64,000 nucleotides of DNA from Chromatiales bacterium (GCA_026984045.1 JALSSV010000063.1:81427-145426), one strand, 5' to 3'; counted from the stretch's first letter, positions 1-10,733 are shown. Notes: generated from the letters alone by a model not told the origin. Made by a program: numbers and translations.

Positions 1-529
1 GGCCATCGACGATGCCACTGACCAGCTCCTGGATCACCACGTCCCAGACCGGGGTCGGGCGGCCGGCGACGGCCACGATTTCCTCGTCGGGCTGGAGGCC
101 GGCCAGCGCCGCCGGGCTGGCCGGCGTCACCGCCCCGATGACCGGCTTCACCCCGCTGACCCCGACCACGAACATCAGCCAGTAGGCCAGGATGGCGAAC
201 AGGAAATTGAAGGCCGGTCCGGCGAAGACGATGGCGAAGCGCCGCCAGAGGGTCTGGCGGTTGAAGGCCCGGTGCCGTTCCTCGGGCGGCACCGGGCCTT
301 CGCGTTCGTCGAGCATCTTCACGTAGCCGCCCAGGGGCAGCGCGGCGATGACGAATTCGGTATCGTCGCGGCGCAGGGTCCGGCGCCACAGCGGCTTGCC
401 GAAGCCGATGGAATAGCGCAGCACCTTCACGCCGATCCGGCGCGCCACCCAGAAATGACCGAACTCGTGCACGGCGATGAGGATACTGATGGCGACGAGG
501 AAGGCCAGCAGACTGACGAGAATGCTCAT
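1..529 (-). CDS. rseP: RseP site-2 protease (RIP metalloprotease), C-terminus cut by window edge
   Basis: Inner-membrane zinc metalloprotease of the M50 family, which cleaves anti-sigma factor RseA within the membrane during the envelope stress response. The first 176 codons are visible. The N-terminal membrane segment carries the zinc motif HEFGH at about residues 21-25, and a PDZ-like region begins near residue 125 after a second hydrophobic segment. The remainder, including the LDG motif, lies beyond position 1. The start ATG overlaps the dxr stop as ATGA, so it is probably translationally coupled to the preceding isoprenoid/lipid genes. The same neighbour order is common in gammaproteobacteria. 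Confidence 0.95.
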   Translation of the reverse strand, partial: MSILVSLLAFLVAISILIAVHEFGHFWVARRIGVKVLRYSIGFGKPLWRRTLRRDDTEFVIAALPLGGYVKMLDEREGPVPPEERHRAFNRQTLWRRFAIVFAGPAFNFLFAILAYWLMFVVGVSGVKPVIGAVTPASPAALAGLQPDEEIVAVAGRPTPVWDVVIQELVSGIVDG

Positions 530-1722
530 GACGGTTTTGTATCCTCTTGCGCGAGCCGGTCACGCGCCGCCTCGCGGGCCTGCCGATCGGCGTACAGAAT
601 GGTTTCGAGATCGCTGGCGTCCACCGGCTCGACATGGTTCATCACGGCTTCGACCAGTTCGGCGATCCGGGTGAACGGGATCCGCATCTCGAGAAAGGCC
701 TCCACGGCCACTTCGTTGGCGGCATTGAGGATCGTCGGTGCCGTGCCCCCCTGCCGGGCCGCGGCTTCAGCCAGTCGCAGGGCCGGAAAGCGTTCCGGAT
801 CGGGTGCTTCGAAGTCGAGATTTCCGACCTGCCAGAAGTCCAGTGGTTCCACCCCGGCCGTCATCCGCTCCGGCCAGGCCAGGGCATGAGCGATGGGCGT
901 GCGCATGTCGGGCTGGCCGAGCTGGGCCAGGACCGAACCGTCCACGTACTGCACCATGGAATGGATCAGGCTCTGGGGATGAACCACGATCCGCACCCGA
1001 TCCGGCGTGGTGCGAAACAGCAGGCAGGCTTCGATCAGTTCCAGTCCCTTGTTCATCATGGTGGCCGAATCCACGGAAATCTTGCGGCCCATGCTCCAGT
1101 TGGGATGGGCGCAGGCCTGCGCCGGAGTCACGTGTTCCAGCGCCTCCAGAGGCAGGGTTCGGAACGGGCCACCGGAGCCGGTGAGCAGAATCTGATCCAC
1201 GCCCACCTGCTCCAGCCCCTGCTCGAAGTGCTCAGGCAGGCACTGGAAGATGGCGTTGTGCTCACTGTCGATGGGCAGCAAGCGGGCGCCACTTCGCTGG
1301 ACGGCCTCGAGCAGCAGACTGCCGGACATCACCAGGGCTTCCTTGTTGGCCAGCAGGATGCGCTTGCCGGCCTCGGCGGCGGCCAGCGTCGGCAGCAGTC
1401 CGGCCGCGCCGACGATGGCGGCCATGACCTGCTCCACCGCCTCGTGACTGGCCACCTCGCTCAGCGCCGCGGCGCCGGAGCGCACTTCGGTGGGCAGGCC
1501 GGCCTGGCGAACCCGGTCGGCGAGCCGGCTCGCGGCCGTCGGCTCGACCATCACGGCCACCTCGGGTCGAAACGCACGGATTTGTTCGAACAGGCGCTCG
1601 ACCTGACTGAAGGCGGTCAGGGCCACCACGCGATAGCGATCGTAATGACGGCGCAACACGTCGAGGGTGCTCAGGCCGATGGAGCCGGTGGAGCCGAGGA
1701 CGGCAATGCCCTGTCGCTTCAT
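526..1722 (-). CDS. dxr: 1-deoxy-D-xylulose 5-phosphate reductoisomerase
   Basis: Converts DXP to methylerythritol 4-phosphate with NADPH, the committed step of the MEP isoprenoid pathway, in the cytosol. The protein is 398 aa, the usual family length. It shows the N-terminal nucleotide-binding motif GSTGSIG (residues 10-16), LLANKEALV, the metal/substrate motif [10 protein letters not shown] and [15 protein letters not shown]. The start overlaps the cdsA stop by ATGA and its own stop overlaps the rseP start the same way. Its product feeds the polyprenyl substrate of the neighbouring uppS. Confidence 0.98.
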   Translation of the reverse strand: MKRQGIAVLGSTGSIGLSTLDVLRRHYDRYRVVALTAFSQVERLFEQIRAFRPEVAVMVEPTAASRLADRVRQAGLPTEVRSGAAALSEVASHEAVEQVMAAIVGAAGLLPTLAAAEAGKRILLANKEALVMSGSLLLEAVQRSGARLLPIDSEHNAIFQCLPEHFEQGLEQVGVDQILLTGSGGPFRTLPLEALEHVTPAQACAHPNWSMGRKISVDSATMMNKGLELIEACLLFRTTPDRVRIVVHPQSLIHSMVQYVDGSVLAQLGQPDMRTPIAHALAWPERMTAGVEPLDFWQVGNLDFEAPDPERFPALRLAEAAARQGGTAPTILNAANEVAVEAFLEMRIPFTRIAELVEAVMNHVEPVDASDLETILYADRQAREAARDRLAQEDTKPS

Positions 1723-2543
1723 GGCGTGCGCACCAGCAGGTTGAGTCCCATGAGGAAGATCGGCGCCGCCGCCGTGAGGCTGTCGATTCGATCCAGGATG
1801 CCACCATGCCCCGGCAACAGGTGACTGCTGTCCTTCACGCCGGCGCGCCGCTTGAAGTAGCTTTCGTTCAGATCTCCGATCACCGAGAAGGCGACCGTGA
1901 CCAGGGCCACGGCGAAAAAGACCGGCCAGCGTTCCCCCGGCAAGTCGAACCAGTAGGCACCGGCGGCGGCAATCACGAGACCGGCCAGCAGCGCGCCGAT
2001 TACCCCTTCCCAGGTCTTGCCGGGGGAGACGCTGGGCAGCAGCTTGTGACGGCCGAATGCCCGGCCGGCGAAATAGGCTGCCGTATCGGCACCCCAGACC
2101 AGCAGCATGAGCAGAATGATGTAGGGATAGCCCAGACCGGCGCTGTGGCGCAGCAGCACGATGGCGAAATAGACCCCGAGCAGCACCGGTATACCGCTGG
2201 CCAGAGCCGAGACCGGATGGACGCCGTGGGGCACCGGACGATGGCGAAAGCCGGCCAGCCGGAACAGCAACCCCAGCCACCACAGGCCTGCCAGCAACAG
2301 AACCGCCGCCTGCCAGCGTGACGCCGCTGGGACCACGAACAGCACGGCGATGAGTGCGGCGATGAACAGGGCGTAGATCACGGCCAGGCGCGCCGACAGC
2401 CCCCCCAGCCGGCCCCATTCCCAGGCGGCCAGGGCCACGAGCGCGCCCCAGGCCAGATTGAAGGCCGTCTCGGGCAGCGCCACGATCCCCCACAGGGCCA
2501 GCGGCGCGAGCACCAGCGCGGTGAGAACCCGCTGTTTAAGCAT
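1719..2543 (-). CDS. cdsA: Phosphatidate cytidylyltransferase (CDP-diglyceride synthase)
   Basis: Integral membrane enzyme that makes CDP-diacylglycerol from CTP and phosphatidic acid, the branch point of phospholipid synthesis. The protein is 274 aa with about seven to eight hydrophobic segments. The C-terminal family signature is clear: KRRAGVKDS followed by [12 protein letters not shown] (about residues 221-246). I chose the start giving [15 protein letters not shown] because it overlaps the uppS stop by 8 bases and opens directly into the first membrane segment. A longer upstream reading would only translate uppS in another frame. Confidence 0.96.
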   Translation of the reverse strand: MLKQRVLTALVLAPLALWGIVALPETAFNLAWGALVALAAWEWGRLGGLSARLAVIYALFIAALIAVLFVVPAASRWQAAVLLLAGLWWLGLLFRLAGFRHRPVPHGVHPVSALASGIPVLLGVYFAIVLLRHSAGLGYPYIILLMLLVWGADTAAYFAGRAFGRHKLLPSVSPGKTWEGVIGALLAGLVIAAAGAYWFDLPGERWPVFFAVALVTVAFSVIGDLNESYFKRRAGVKDSSHLLPGHGGILDRIDSLTAAAPIFLMGLNLLVRTP

Positions 2544-3321
2544 TCCGCTGACGCTCCACCTGCTCGCCGGTCTGACCGAAACGGCGCTGGCGATGGGAGA
2601 AGGAGATGAGCGCCTTCTCGAACTCCTCACGGTCGAAATCGGGCCAGAGCACCGGGGTGAAGTAGAGTTCCGTATAGGCCAGCTGCCAGATCAGGAAATT
2701 GGAGATCCGTTGCTCGCCACCGGTGCGGATGAACAGATCCGGCTCGGGCAAATCGTGCAGGCAGAGCCGTTCCGCCAGGCGTTCGGGCGTGATCTCGGCC
2801 GGATCCAGTTCCCCGGCCTGGACCTGCTCGGCCAGTCGCCGGGCAGCCTCGGTGATGTCCCAGCGCCCGCCGTAGTTGGCGGCAATGTTGAGCTTGAGGC
2901 CGGTGTTGTTGCGGGTCAGAAATTCCGATTCCTCGATGCGCTGCTGGATCTTCTCGGGAAAGGCGCTGCGCTCACCGATGATGCGCAGCTGGACATTGTG
3001 TCGGTGCAGCTTGCGCACCTCCCGCTCCAGGGCCATGAGGAACAGCTCCATGAGGAAACCCACTTCCCTGGCCGGGCGCCGCCAGTTCTCGCTGGAGAAG
3101 GCAAACAGGGTGAGCACCTCGATGCCCAGCTCGCCACAGGTCTGCACGAGCTGGCGCACGACCTCCACGCCGGCGCGATGGCCGGCCACCCGCGGCTTGT
3201 GCTGCCGCTGGGCCCAGCGGCCGTTGCCATCCATGATGATGGCCACGTGGCGGGGCAACCCTTCGGGGCCAAGCTGTTCCAGGCAACGACGGGCTGCATC
3301 GGTCAGTTTCGAATCGCTCAA
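2536..3321 (-). CDS. uppS: Undecaprenyl diphosphate synthase (cis-prenyltransferase)
   Basis: Condenses isopentenyl diphosphate onto farnesyl diphosphate to give C55 undecaprenyl diphosphate, the lipid carrier of peptidoglycan and O-antigen synthesis. The 261-aa protein contains the family signature MDGNGRWA near residue 30, the FAFSSENWRRP motif, and the C-terminal motifs DLFIRTGGEQRISNF and ELYF. It lies 40 bases downstream of frr and overlaps cdsA, within the conserved translation/lipid operon. Confidence 0.97.
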   Translation of the reverse strand: MSDSKLTDAARRCLEQLGPEGLPRHVAIIMDGNGRWAQRQHKPRVAGHRAGVEVVRQLVQTCGELGIEVLTLFAFSSENWRRPAREVGFLMELFLMALEREVRKLHRHNVQLRIIGERSAFPEKIQQRIEESEFLTRNNTGLKLNIAANYGGRWDITEAARRLAEQVQAGELDPAEITPERLAERLCLHDLPEPDLFIRTGGEQRISNFLIWQLAYTELYFTPVLWPDFDREEFEKALISFSHRQRRFGQTGEQVERQRNA

Positions 3322-3361
3322 GTTCTCACTCCGTCATCGCCGGCAGGGCCAACCGGTTCAT

Positions 3362-3919
3362 TCAGATTTCCATCAAATCCTTTTCTTTCGCCTCCACCAG
3401 CTTGTCCACCTCGGCCACGTACTTGTCGGTGATCTTCTGGATCTCGCCCTCGGCGCGGCGTTCATCGTCCTCGGTGATTTCCTTTTCCTTGAGCAGTTGC
3501 TTGATGTCGCCCAGCACGTCCCGGCGGATGTTGCGGATGGCCACCTTGGCGTTCTCGCCTTCCTGACGCACGATGCGGATCATGTCCTTGCGCCGCTCCT
3601 CGGTCAGCGGCGGCAGGGGCACCCGGATCACCTCGCCGGCCGTGGCCGGGTTCAGGCCCATGTCCGAATCGCGGATGGCCTTCTCCACCACCGACACCAT
3701 GGGCTTCTCCCAGGGCGTGACCGTGAGGGTGCGGGCATCGGAGACGTTGATGTTGGCCACCTGGGACAGGGGCACCCTGGAGCCGTAATACTCCACCGTG
3801 ATGTGATCCAGCAGGCTGGTGTGGGCCCGCCCGGTACGCAGCTTGGCCAGCTCGTGCTTGAGCGCTTCGACGCTCTTGCTCATGCGGGTTTCGGCGTCCT
3901 TCTTCAGTTCCTCGATCAT
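3362..3919 (-). CDS. frr: Ribosome recycling factor
   Basis: Splits the post-termination ribosome together with EF-G. At 185 aa it has exactly the usual RRF length. Recognisable segments are the N-terminal helix with [18 protein letters not shown], the [18 protein letters not shown] stretch, and the arginine-rich [18 protein letters not shown] helix. It sits 16 bases after pyrH in the conserved pyrH-frr pair and is preceded by a GGGGAAG ribosome-binding site. Confidence 0.98.
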   Translation of the reverse strand: MIEELKKDAETRMSKSVEALKHELAKLRTGRAHTSLLDHITVEYYGSRVPLSQVANINVSDARTLTVTPWEKPMVSVVEKAIRDSDMGLNPATAGEVIRVPLPPLTEERRKDMIRIVRQEGENAKVAIRNIRRDVLGDIKQLLKEKEITEDDERRAEGEIQKITDKYVAEVDKLVEAKEKDLMEI

Positions 3920-3935
3920 GCGTCTTCCCCTTTCC

Positions 3936-4649
3936 TCATTCCACCAGGGTGCCTTCGTTCTCGCCCTGCACCACGCGCAGCAAGGCCCCCGGCTTGTTCA
4001 TGTTGTAGACCTTCACCGGCATGCGGTTGTCCCGGCACAGGACGATGGCCGTCGTATCCATGACCGCCAGCTTCTTCGCGATGACCTCGTCATAGGTCAG
4101 GCGTTCATAGAGAACGGCATCGGGATCGCGAACCGGATCCGCCGAATAGACCCCATCGACCTTGGTTCCCTTGATGACCACATCGGCATTGCTCTCGATG
4201 CCCCGCAGGCTGGCGGCCGTGTCCGTGGTGAAGAACGGATTGCCGGTGCCGGCCGCGTAGATCACGATGCGCCCGGCCTCGAGATGGTGGATGGCCCGGC
4301 GGCGAATGTAATCCTCGCACACCCCGTGGATGGGGATGGCCGACATCACCCGCACTTCGAGGCCGGCGCTCTCCAGGCCATCCTGCAGGCCCAGGGCGTT
4401 GATCACCGTGGCCAGCATGCCCATGTGATCGCCGGTGACCCGATCGGTGCCGCCGGCCGAGAGGCTGATGCCGCGGAAGATGTTGCCGCCGCCGATGACC
4501 ATGGCGATCTGCACGCCGAGCGCGTGCAGTTCACGGATTTCCCCGGCCAGCCGCTGCACCACCTGCGGATCGATGCCGAAATCCTGCCCCCCCAGCAGGG
4601 CCTCGCCGCTGAGCTTGAGCAGGATCCGGCGGTATTTCAGGGACGCCAT
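3936..4649 (-). CDS. pyrH: UMP kinase
   Basis: Phosphorylates UMP to UDP. It is the bacterial hexameric UMP kinase of the amino-acid-kinase fold and is unrelated to eukaryotic UMP/CMP kinases. The 237-aa protein shows the phosphate-binding KLSGEALLG motif near the N-terminus, GGGNIFRG and the nucleotide-site segment [17 protein letters not shown]. The start is supported by a GAGGCGG ribosome-binding site and a 9-base gap to tsf. Confidence 0.98.
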   Translation of the reverse strand: MASLKYRRILLKLSGEALLGGQDFGIDPQVVQRLAGEIRELHALGVQIAMVIGGGNIFRGISLSAGGTDRVTGDHMGMLATVINALGLQDGLESAGLEVRVMSAIPIHGVCEDYIRRRAIHHLEAGRIVIYAAGTGNPFFTTDTAASLRGIESNADVVIKGTKVDGVYSADPVRDPDAVLYERLTYDEVIAKKLAVMDTTAIVLCRDNRMPVKVYNMNKPGALLRVVQGENEGTLVE

Positions 4650-4658
4650 GGCGCCGCC

Positions 4659-5540
<882 letters not shown>

Positions 5541-5595
5541 GTGCGTATCCTCTTGCGTAAAGATGTTCGAAGTGTTCGGTGAAGATGCGGATTCG

Positions 5596-5623
5596 AAAAA
5601 GGGGGGCACGCCCCCCTTTTTTT
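5596..5623 (-). terminator. Intergenic attenuator/terminator hairpin between rpsB and tsf
   Basis: Six G residues (5601-5606), a four-base loop and six C residues (5611-5616) are flanked by an A-run on one side and a T-run on the other. Read leftward, the hairpin is followed by five T residues, the pattern of an intrinsic terminator. Since tsf lies directly downstream and has no obvious promoter of its own, I infer partial termination, as reported for the rpsB-tsf gap of Escherichia coli. Confidence 0.75.
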
Positions 5624-5641
5624 CCGCTGCGGACGTGCCGG

Positions 5642-6499
5642 TTATTCGCCGGCCGGGGCCTCGGCTTTGGCGGGCGCCGCTTCCGCTGACGCGGCCTCGC
5701 CCTCGGCCGCCGGTGCTTTCTCGGCGGGCTTCTCGGCCGCCTTCTTGCTCACGGCCTTCTTGCGGGCCGGCTTGCTGCCTTCCTCGGCCGGCTTGTCGGC
5801 GGCGCGGCCGGTGGCGGCCGAGGCACGGCCTTCCAGAATGGCCTTGGCCGCACTCTGGGCGTAGAGGGTGATGGCGCGGATGGCGTCGTCGTTGCCGGGG
5901 ATCACGTAATCGATCGGATCCGGATCATTGTTGGTGTCCACCACGCCGACCACCGGAATTCCCAGCTTCTTGGCCTCCTGCACGGCGATCTTCTCGTGAC
6001 CGGTGTCGATCACGAACAGGGCGTCGGGCAGGCCGTTCATGTCCTTGATGCCGCCAAGGCTGCGCTCCAGCTTGGCCCGCTCGCGGGACAGTTGCAGCAC
6101 TTCCTTCTTGCTCAGCCCCTCGAAGCCGCCTTCGGCTTCCATGGCTTCCAGATCCTTCAGCCGCTTGATGGACTTCTTGACGGTCTGGTAGTTGGTGAGC
6201 ATGCCGCCCAGCCAACGGTGATTCACGTAGGGCATGTCGCAGCGCTGGGCCTCTTCCTGGATGATGTCCTGGGCGGCGCGCTTGGTGCCCACGAACAGGA
6301 TGGTGCCCTTCTTTGCCGCCAGGGCGCCGAGGAAGTTCATGGCGTCCTCGAACAGCGGGAGGGTCTTCTCCAGGTTGATGATGTGGATCTTGTTGCGCTC
6401 CCCAAAGATGTAGGGAGCCATTTTGGGGTTCCAGAAACGGGTCTGGTGGCCAAAGTGCACGCCAGCCTCGAGCATCTGGCGCATGGTAACGTCAGTCAT
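5642..6499 (-). CDS. rpsB: 30S ribosomal protein S2 with extended C-terminal tail
   Basis: Small-subunit ribosomal protein S2. The core is canonical: [20 protein letters not shown] at the N-terminus, [20 protein letters not shown] and the [12 protein letters not shown] motif. The total of 285 aa exceeds the roughly 240 aa of the E. coli protein. The last ~50 residues form a low-complexity tail rich in Ala, Lys, Glu and Pro. The start is fixed by CAGGAGAG eight bases upstream and by similarity of the N-terminus to other S2 proteins. It is the first gene of the leftward operon and is preceded by a structured leader. Confidence 0.98.
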   Translation of the reverse strand: MTDVTMRQMLEAGVHFGHQTRFWNPKMAPYIFGERNKIHIINLEKTLPLFEDAMNFLGALAAKKGTILFVGTKRAAQDIIQEEAQRCDMPYVNHRWLGGMLTNYQTVKKSIKRLKDLEAMEAEGGFEGLSKKEVLQLSRERAKLERSLGGIKDMNGLPDALFVIDTGHEKIAVQEAKKLGIPVVGVVDTNNDPDPIDYVIPGNDDAIRAITLYAQSAAKAILEGRASAATGRAADKPAEEGSKPARKKAVSKKAAEKPAEKAPAAEGEAASAEAAPAKAEAPAGE

Positions 6500-6529
6500 T
6501 GAGCGTCTCTCCTGTACGGGTTGGACCTC

Positions 6530-6632
6530 CATGTACCCCATCTGCCAACCCCTTCCGGGGCACCCGGGCAGACGTGACGGTACATGTGTGAATTTCGCCG
6601 ATGACCGGTGGTCTGGCCACCGGTCATCGGCG
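6530..6632 (-). promoter_or_regulatory. Structured rpsB 5' leader (candidate S2 autoregulatory RNA)
   Basis: Two strong structures lie in the leader. The promoter-proximal one is a perfect 16-bp stem (6596-6611 with 6617-6632) closed by five bases. The gene-proximal one is a nested hairpin: an 8-bp outer stem CATGTACC/GGTACATG (6530-6537 with 6579-6586), an inner stem TCTGCC/GGCAGA, and a tip of four C and four G residues around a four-base loop. S2 is known to repress rpsB-tsf through its 5' leader in gammaproteobacteria. The same role here is inferred from position and folding only. Confidence 0.6.
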
Positions 6633-6659
6633 GTTTGGATTTGCGTAAAACGCGCGCGC

Positions 6660-6688
6660 TTTATACCATAAACGGCTTTGAACGACAA
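6660..6688 (-). promoter_or_regulatory. Sigma-70 promoter of the rpsB operon
   Basis: On the minus strand TTGTCG (6683-6688) and TATAAA (6660-6665) are separated by exactly 17 bases. The discriminator that follows is AGCGCGCGCG. Such GC-rich discriminators are typical of stringently controlled rRNA, tRNA and ribosomal-protein promoters, so growth-rate and ppGpp control is likely. It lies about 150 bases upstream of the rpsB start, consistent with a long leader. Confidence 0.8.
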
Positions 6689-6786
6689 CGGACCCCCGCC
6701 TGCCACACCGCCTGCCGGGAACCTGTCTCCCCTGTCGCACTCCAATGGCCGACAGGCCAGTTCACCCACACAAGACCACAAATTAT

Positions 6787-7557
6787 ATGAGCGTAAATAT
6801 CAAGACGCCCGAAGACATCGAGAAGATGCGCGTCGCCGGCCGCCTGGCCGCCGAGGTCCTGGAGATGATCGAACCCCACGTGCAGCCCGGCATCACCACT
6901 GCCGAGCTGGACCGGATCTGCCACGACTACATCGTCAACGAACAACGGGCCATTCCCGCGCCGCTGGACTATCACGGTTTCCCGAAATCCATCTGTACCT
7001 CGGTCAACAACGTGATCTGCCACGGCATCCCCAACGAGAAGCGCCTGAAGAACGGCGATATCGTCAACATCGACATCACCGTGATCAAGGACGGCTTCCA
7101 CGGCGACACCAGCAAGATGTTCTTCGTTGGCGAGCCCTCGAGCGAGGCCCGGCGCCTGTGCCGGGTGGCCTACGAATGCCTGCGCATCGGCATCGACCAG
7201 GTCCGGCCGGGCACCCGCCTGGGCGACATCGGCCACGCCATCCAGCAGCATGCCGAATCCCACCGCTATTCGGTGGTGCGCGAATACTGCGGGCACGGCA
7301 TCGGCCGCAAGTTCCACGAGGATCCCCAGGTGCTTCACTACGGCACCCCCGGCACCGGCCTGGTGCTGGAGCCGGGCATGACCTTTACCATCGAGCCGAT
7401 GATCAACGCCGGCAAGCGGCAGGTGAAACTGCTCAAGGACGGCTGGACGGTGGTCACCCGGGATCGCTCCCTCTCGGCCCAGTGGGAACACACCATCCTG
7501 GTCACCGAGACCGGTCACGAGGTGCTGACGAAACGGGCCGAGGAAGAGGACTTCTGA
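6787..7557 (+). CDS. map: Type I methionine aminopeptidase
   Basis: Removes the initiator methionine from nascent proteins and needs two divalent metal ions. The 256-aa protein begins [19 protein letters not shown], matching the usual N-terminus. An in-frame ATG at 6745 would add 14 residues without family similarity. Metal ligands are visible in the segments [17 protein letters not shown] (two Asp), [13 protein letters not shown] (His), FTIEPMI (Glu) and QWEHTILV (Glu). There is no clear Shine-Dalgarno sequence. The stop overlaps the glnD start as TGATG, so the two are coupled. Confidence 0.97.
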   Translation: MSVNIKTPEDIEKMRVAGRLAAEVLEMIEPHVQPGITTAELDRICHDYIVNEQRAIPAPLDYHGFPKSICTSVNNVICHGIPNEKRLKNGDIVNIDITVIKDGFHGDTSKMFFVGEPSSEARRLCRVAYECLRIGIDQVRPGTRLGDIGHAIQQHAESHRYSVVREYCGHGIGRKFHEDPQVLHYGTPGTGLVLEPGMTFTIEPMINAGKRQVKLLKDGWTVVTRDRSLSAQWEHTILVTETGHEVLTKRAEEEDF

Positions 7558-10202
7558 TGCCCGCCCCGCTCGACGCGGAGCTGTTCGATGCCGAACGCTT
7601 CGATGCCGCGCTGGCCGCGGGCGAGGCGCCCCTGCCCCTGTTCCGGGACACGCTCAAGGCTGCCAACGCGGTGCTGGTGGAGCGCTTCCATGCCGGACGC
7701 GCGGCCACCGAGCTGGTGCCGGCCCGCGCCGCGCTGGTGGATGCCCTGCTCGCGCGGGCTTGGCGACTGTACCTGCCCGACGACTCGCCCGACCTCGCCC
7801 TGGTGGCGGTGGGCGGTTACGGCCGCGGCGAGCTGCATCCGGCCTCCGACATCGATCTGCTGATCCTCATCCGCGACGAGGACGATCCCTGGCACGAGGG
7901 GATCGCGGCCTTTCTCACCTTCCTCTGGGACATCGGCCTCGAAGTGGGCCAGAGCGTGCGCAACGTGGCCGAGTGCGTGCGTGAAGCCACCCGCGACATC
8001 ACCGTGGCCACCAACATCCAGGAATCGCGCCTGCTGCTGGGTGCGCGGGATCTCTATCTGGAACAGAAACGGCTGTGCAGCCCCGCGCACATCTGGCCCG
8101 GCCCGACCTTCTTCACCGCCAAGTGGGAGGAGCAGATCGCCCGCCACGCCCGCTACCAGGACACCGGCTACAACCTCGAGCCCAACGTCAAGGAAAGCCC
8201 GGGCGGCCTGCGCGACATCCAGATGATCGGCTGGGTGGCCAAGCGCCACTTCGGCGCCGACACCCTGGCCGAGCTGGTGGATCACGGCTTCCTCACCGCC
8301 GACGAACACCGCCTGCTGCACGAGGGCCAGGCCTTCCTCTGGCAGGTGCGTTTCGGCCTGCACGTGCTGGCCAAACGGCGCGAGGATCGCCTGCTCTTCG
8401 ACTACCAGCGCGAGCTGGCCCGCCAGTTCGGCTACCGCGACACCCCGCAGAAACTGGCGGTGGAACAGTTCATGAAGCAGTACTACCGCACGGTGATGGA
8501 ACTGTCGCGGCTCAACGAGATGCTGCTGCAACTGTTCCAGGAAGAGATCCTGCAGCCGGACGAAGACGCCGCGCCGCAGCCCATCAACCGCCGTTTCCAG
8601 GCCCGCAAGGGCTTTCTGGAAGTGACCCACGACAAGGTCTTCCGCCGCTATCCCTTCGCCCTGCTGGAGGTCTTCCTGCTGCTGGAGCAGCACCCGGAAC
8701 TCAAGGGCGTGCGTGCCAACACCATCCGCCTGATCCGCCGCGACCGGGAACTGATCGATCCCGACTATCGGGCCGATCTGCGCCACCTCAGCCTGTTCAT
8801 GGAAATCATGCGCCAGACCGAAGGCGTGACCCACGAACTGCGGCGCATGAACCGCTACGGCATCCTCGCCGCCTACCTGCCCGAATTCGGCCAGATCGTC
8901 GGCCAGATGCAGCACGACCTGTTCCACGTCTACACCGTGGACGAACACACCCTGATGGTGATCCGCAACCTGCGCCGCCTCACGGTGCCCGAGTTCCGCC
9001 ACGAGTTCCCCTTCTGCAGCGAGCTGATCCAGACCATCCCGAAGCAGGAGCTGCTGCTCATCGCTGCCCTCTATCACGACATCGCCAAGGGCCGCGGCGG
9101 CGACCACGCGAAGCTGGGCGCCGTGGACGCCGAAGCCTTCTGCCGGCGCCACGGCCTCTCCGACTACGACACGGCTCTGGTCACCTGGCTGGTGCGCAAC
9201 CACCTGCTGATGTCCAGCGTGGCCCAGCGCCAGGACATTTCCGATCCCGACACCGTGCACGCCTTCGCCGAAAAGGTGGGGGAGAAGAACCGCCTCGACC
9301 ATCTCTACCTGCTGACCGTGGCCGACATCCGAGGCACCTCCGACAAGGTCTGGAACGACTGGAAGGGGGCCCTGCTCAAGCAGCTCTACGACGCCACCCG
9401 CGACACCTTCCGCCGCGGCCTGGAAAACCCGGTGCTGCAGTCGGAACGGATCCGCGAAACCCGGCGCGTGGCCGGCGAACGCCTGGCCGCCGAGGGCCTC
9501 GACCCGGCCGTCGCCGAACGGCTCTGGCAACAGCTCGGCGAGGAATACCTGCTGCGCTTCCAGCCCGAGGAAGTGGCCTGGCACACCGCCGCCATCCTCG
9601 GCCGCCCCGACCGGGAAGCGCCGCTGGTGCTGGTGCGCGACCGCGCCCGCGGCGGCTCCGACGTGTTCCTCTACACCCGCACCCGGCCCGATCTGTTCCT
9701 GCTCGCCACCCGGGTACTGGAGCGGGCCGGCGCCTCGATCATGGATGCGCGGATCTTCGACACCGAGGACGGTCACGCCCTCGACGCCTTCCGCGTGGTG
9801 GACGCCGAGGGCTGCCCCCTGGGCGCCGAGCGCGGGGCCGATCTGCAGCGGCGCCTGCAGCAGGCCCTGGCCGATCCGGCGGCGCGGATTCCCGCCCCCT
9901 CGGCCAGCCTGCCCCGCCAGATCCGCCACTTCGACTTTCCGCCGGAGATCCGTTTCGAGGACGACGCGGCCCGCCAGCTGACCCGCATGCTGGTGCGCGC
10001 CGTGGATCGGCCCGGCCTGCTCTCGCGCATCGCCCAGGCCCTGCACGACTGTCACGTGCAACTGCGCAACGCCCGCGTGGCCACCTTCGGTGAAAAGGCC
10101 GAAGACTTCTTCTACCTGGTGGACGCCCGCGGCCGCCCTCTCGACGAGGCCACCCGCCAGTGCCTGCGCCAGCAGATCGATAAGGCCCTCGAAGCTGCCT
10201 GA
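7557..10202 (+). CDS. glnD: Bifunctional uridylyltransferase/uridylyl-removing enzyme GlnD
   Basis: Primary nitrogen sensor that uridylylates PII protein under nitrogen limitation and removes UMP when glutamine is plentiful. The protein is 881 aa, the normal length. Domain order is: nucleotidyltransferase with GGYGRGELHPASDIDLL (from about residue 85), a middle GlnE/GlnD-type helical domain, an HD domain with LYHDIAKGRGGDH (about residue 505), and two C-terminal ACT domains (about 690-770 and 805-881). It is coupled to map by a one-base overlap. The map-glnD-dapC/dapD neighbourhood is conserved in Pseudomonas-like genomes. Confidence 0.98.
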   Translation: MPAPLDAELFDAERFDAALAAGEAPLPLFRDTLKAANAVLVERFHAGRAATELVPARAALVDALLARAWRLYLPDDSPDLALVAVGGYGRGELHPASDIDLLILIRDEDDPWHEGIAAFLTFLWDIGLEVGQSVRNVAECVREATRDITVATNIQESRLLLGARDLYLEQKRLCSPAHIWPGPTFFTAKWEEQIARHARYQDTGYNLEPNVKESPGGLRDIQMIGWVAKRHFGADTLAELVDHGFLTADEHRLLHEGQAFLWQVRFGLHVLAKRREDRLLFDYQRELARQFGYRDTPQKLAVEQFMKQYYRTVMELSRLNEMLLQLFQEEILQPDEDAAPQPINRRFQARKGFLEVTHDKVFRRYPFALLEVFLLLEQHPELKGVRANTIRLIRRDRELIDPDYRADLRHLSLFMEIMRQTEGVTHELRRMNRYGILAAYLPEFGQIVGQMQHDLFHVYTVDEHTLMVIRNLRRLTVPEFRHEFPFCSELIQTIPKQELLLIAALYHDIAKGRGGDHAKLGAVDAEAFCRRHGLSDYDTALVTWLVRNHLLMSSVAQRQDISDPDTVHAFAEKVGEKNRLDHLYLLTVADIRGTSDKVWNDWKGALLKQLYDATRDTFRRGLENPVLQSERIRETRRVAGERLAAEGLDPAVAERLWQQLGEEYLLRFQPEEVAWHTAAILGRPDREAPLVLVRDRARGGSDVFLYTRTRPDLFLLATRVLERAGASIMDARIFDTEDGHALDAFRVVDAEGCPLGAERGADLQRRLQQALADPAARIPAPSASLPRQIRHFDFPPEIRFEDDAARQLTRMLVRAVDRPGLLSRIAQALHDCHVQLRNARVATFGEKAEDFFYLVDARGRPLDEATRQCLRQQIDKALEAA

Positions 10203-10203
10203 A

Positions 10204-10220
10204 TCGCGGCGAGGGCGCCG
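10204..10220. repeat. Half copy of the TCGCGGCGAG... REP-like repeat
   Basis: These 17 bases, immediately after the glnD stop, match the first part of the palindromic repeat found complete at 15532-15593 and as a spaced pair at 45835-45974. The distal part has diverged and there is no partner arm. The copy lies in the 27-base gap between two convergent genes, where REP-type repeats are typically found. Confidence 0.55.
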
Positions 10221-10229
10221 CGCCTCCTT

Positions 10230-10604
10230 TCACTCTGTGCCAATGAACTCCAGCGCGTTGCCGTCGGGGTCTCGGCAGAAGATCGCCGGCCGGCCCGAGC
10301 GGCTGCGGGTATAGGGCACCCCTGCGGCGTCGAGGGCCCGCACCAGGCCGTCGAAATCGCCCACGGCCAGCGCCACATGCCGGTCGCGGCCGCCGTGTTC
10401 GGGCCGACCGGTGACCGGATCGGGATTGGGCAGTTCCAGCAGATGGATGCTGGCCTCCCCCACCTTCAGCCAGGCCCCGGGAAAACCCAGGTCCGGCCGC
10501 CCGGCATCCACTTCCAGGCCCAGCACGTCCCGGTAGAAGGACAGCGCCCGATCCGTATCGGCCACCAGCAGGCTGACGTGCAGAATGCGTTCGATTTGGA
10601 ACAT
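10230..10604 (-). CDS. VOC-superfamily (glyoxalase/dioxygenase-like) metalloprotein
   Basis: Small 124-aa single-module protein of the vicinal-oxygen-chelate superfamily, with two beta-alpha-beta-beta-beta units. Likely metal ligands are the His in ERILHVSLLV near the N-terminus, the Glu in HLLELPN, the His in RHVALAVGDFD and the Glu in NALEFIGTE at the C-terminus. It resembles lactoylglutathione lyase-like proteins, but substrate and reaction cannot be told from sequence. I chose the ATG preceded by GAGGAG. Upstream sequence in frame has no conserved content. Confidence 0.85.
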   Translation of the reverse strand: MFQIERILHVSLLVADTDRALSFYRDVLGLEVDAGRPDLGFPGAWLKVGEASIHLLELPNPDPVTGRPEHGGRDRHVALAVGDFDGLVRALDAAGVPYTRSRSGRPAIFCRDPDGNALEFIGTE

Positions 10605-10733
10605 CCCACTCTCCTCAAACGATCCCATCCTAACCTTAATTTCTTCCGGTCCGGCACCAGACATGGCATGCCACTGAAAATCACCATTCCAGACTCTCGA
10701 ACCGTACTCAATTCCTGGCAAAACATCTGACAC

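Noticed and set aside
7515..10061. Long leftward frame opposite glnD (848 codons)
   Set aside because: It mirrors the high-GC codon pattern of glnD on the other strand and gives no recognisable motifs; glnD is certain.
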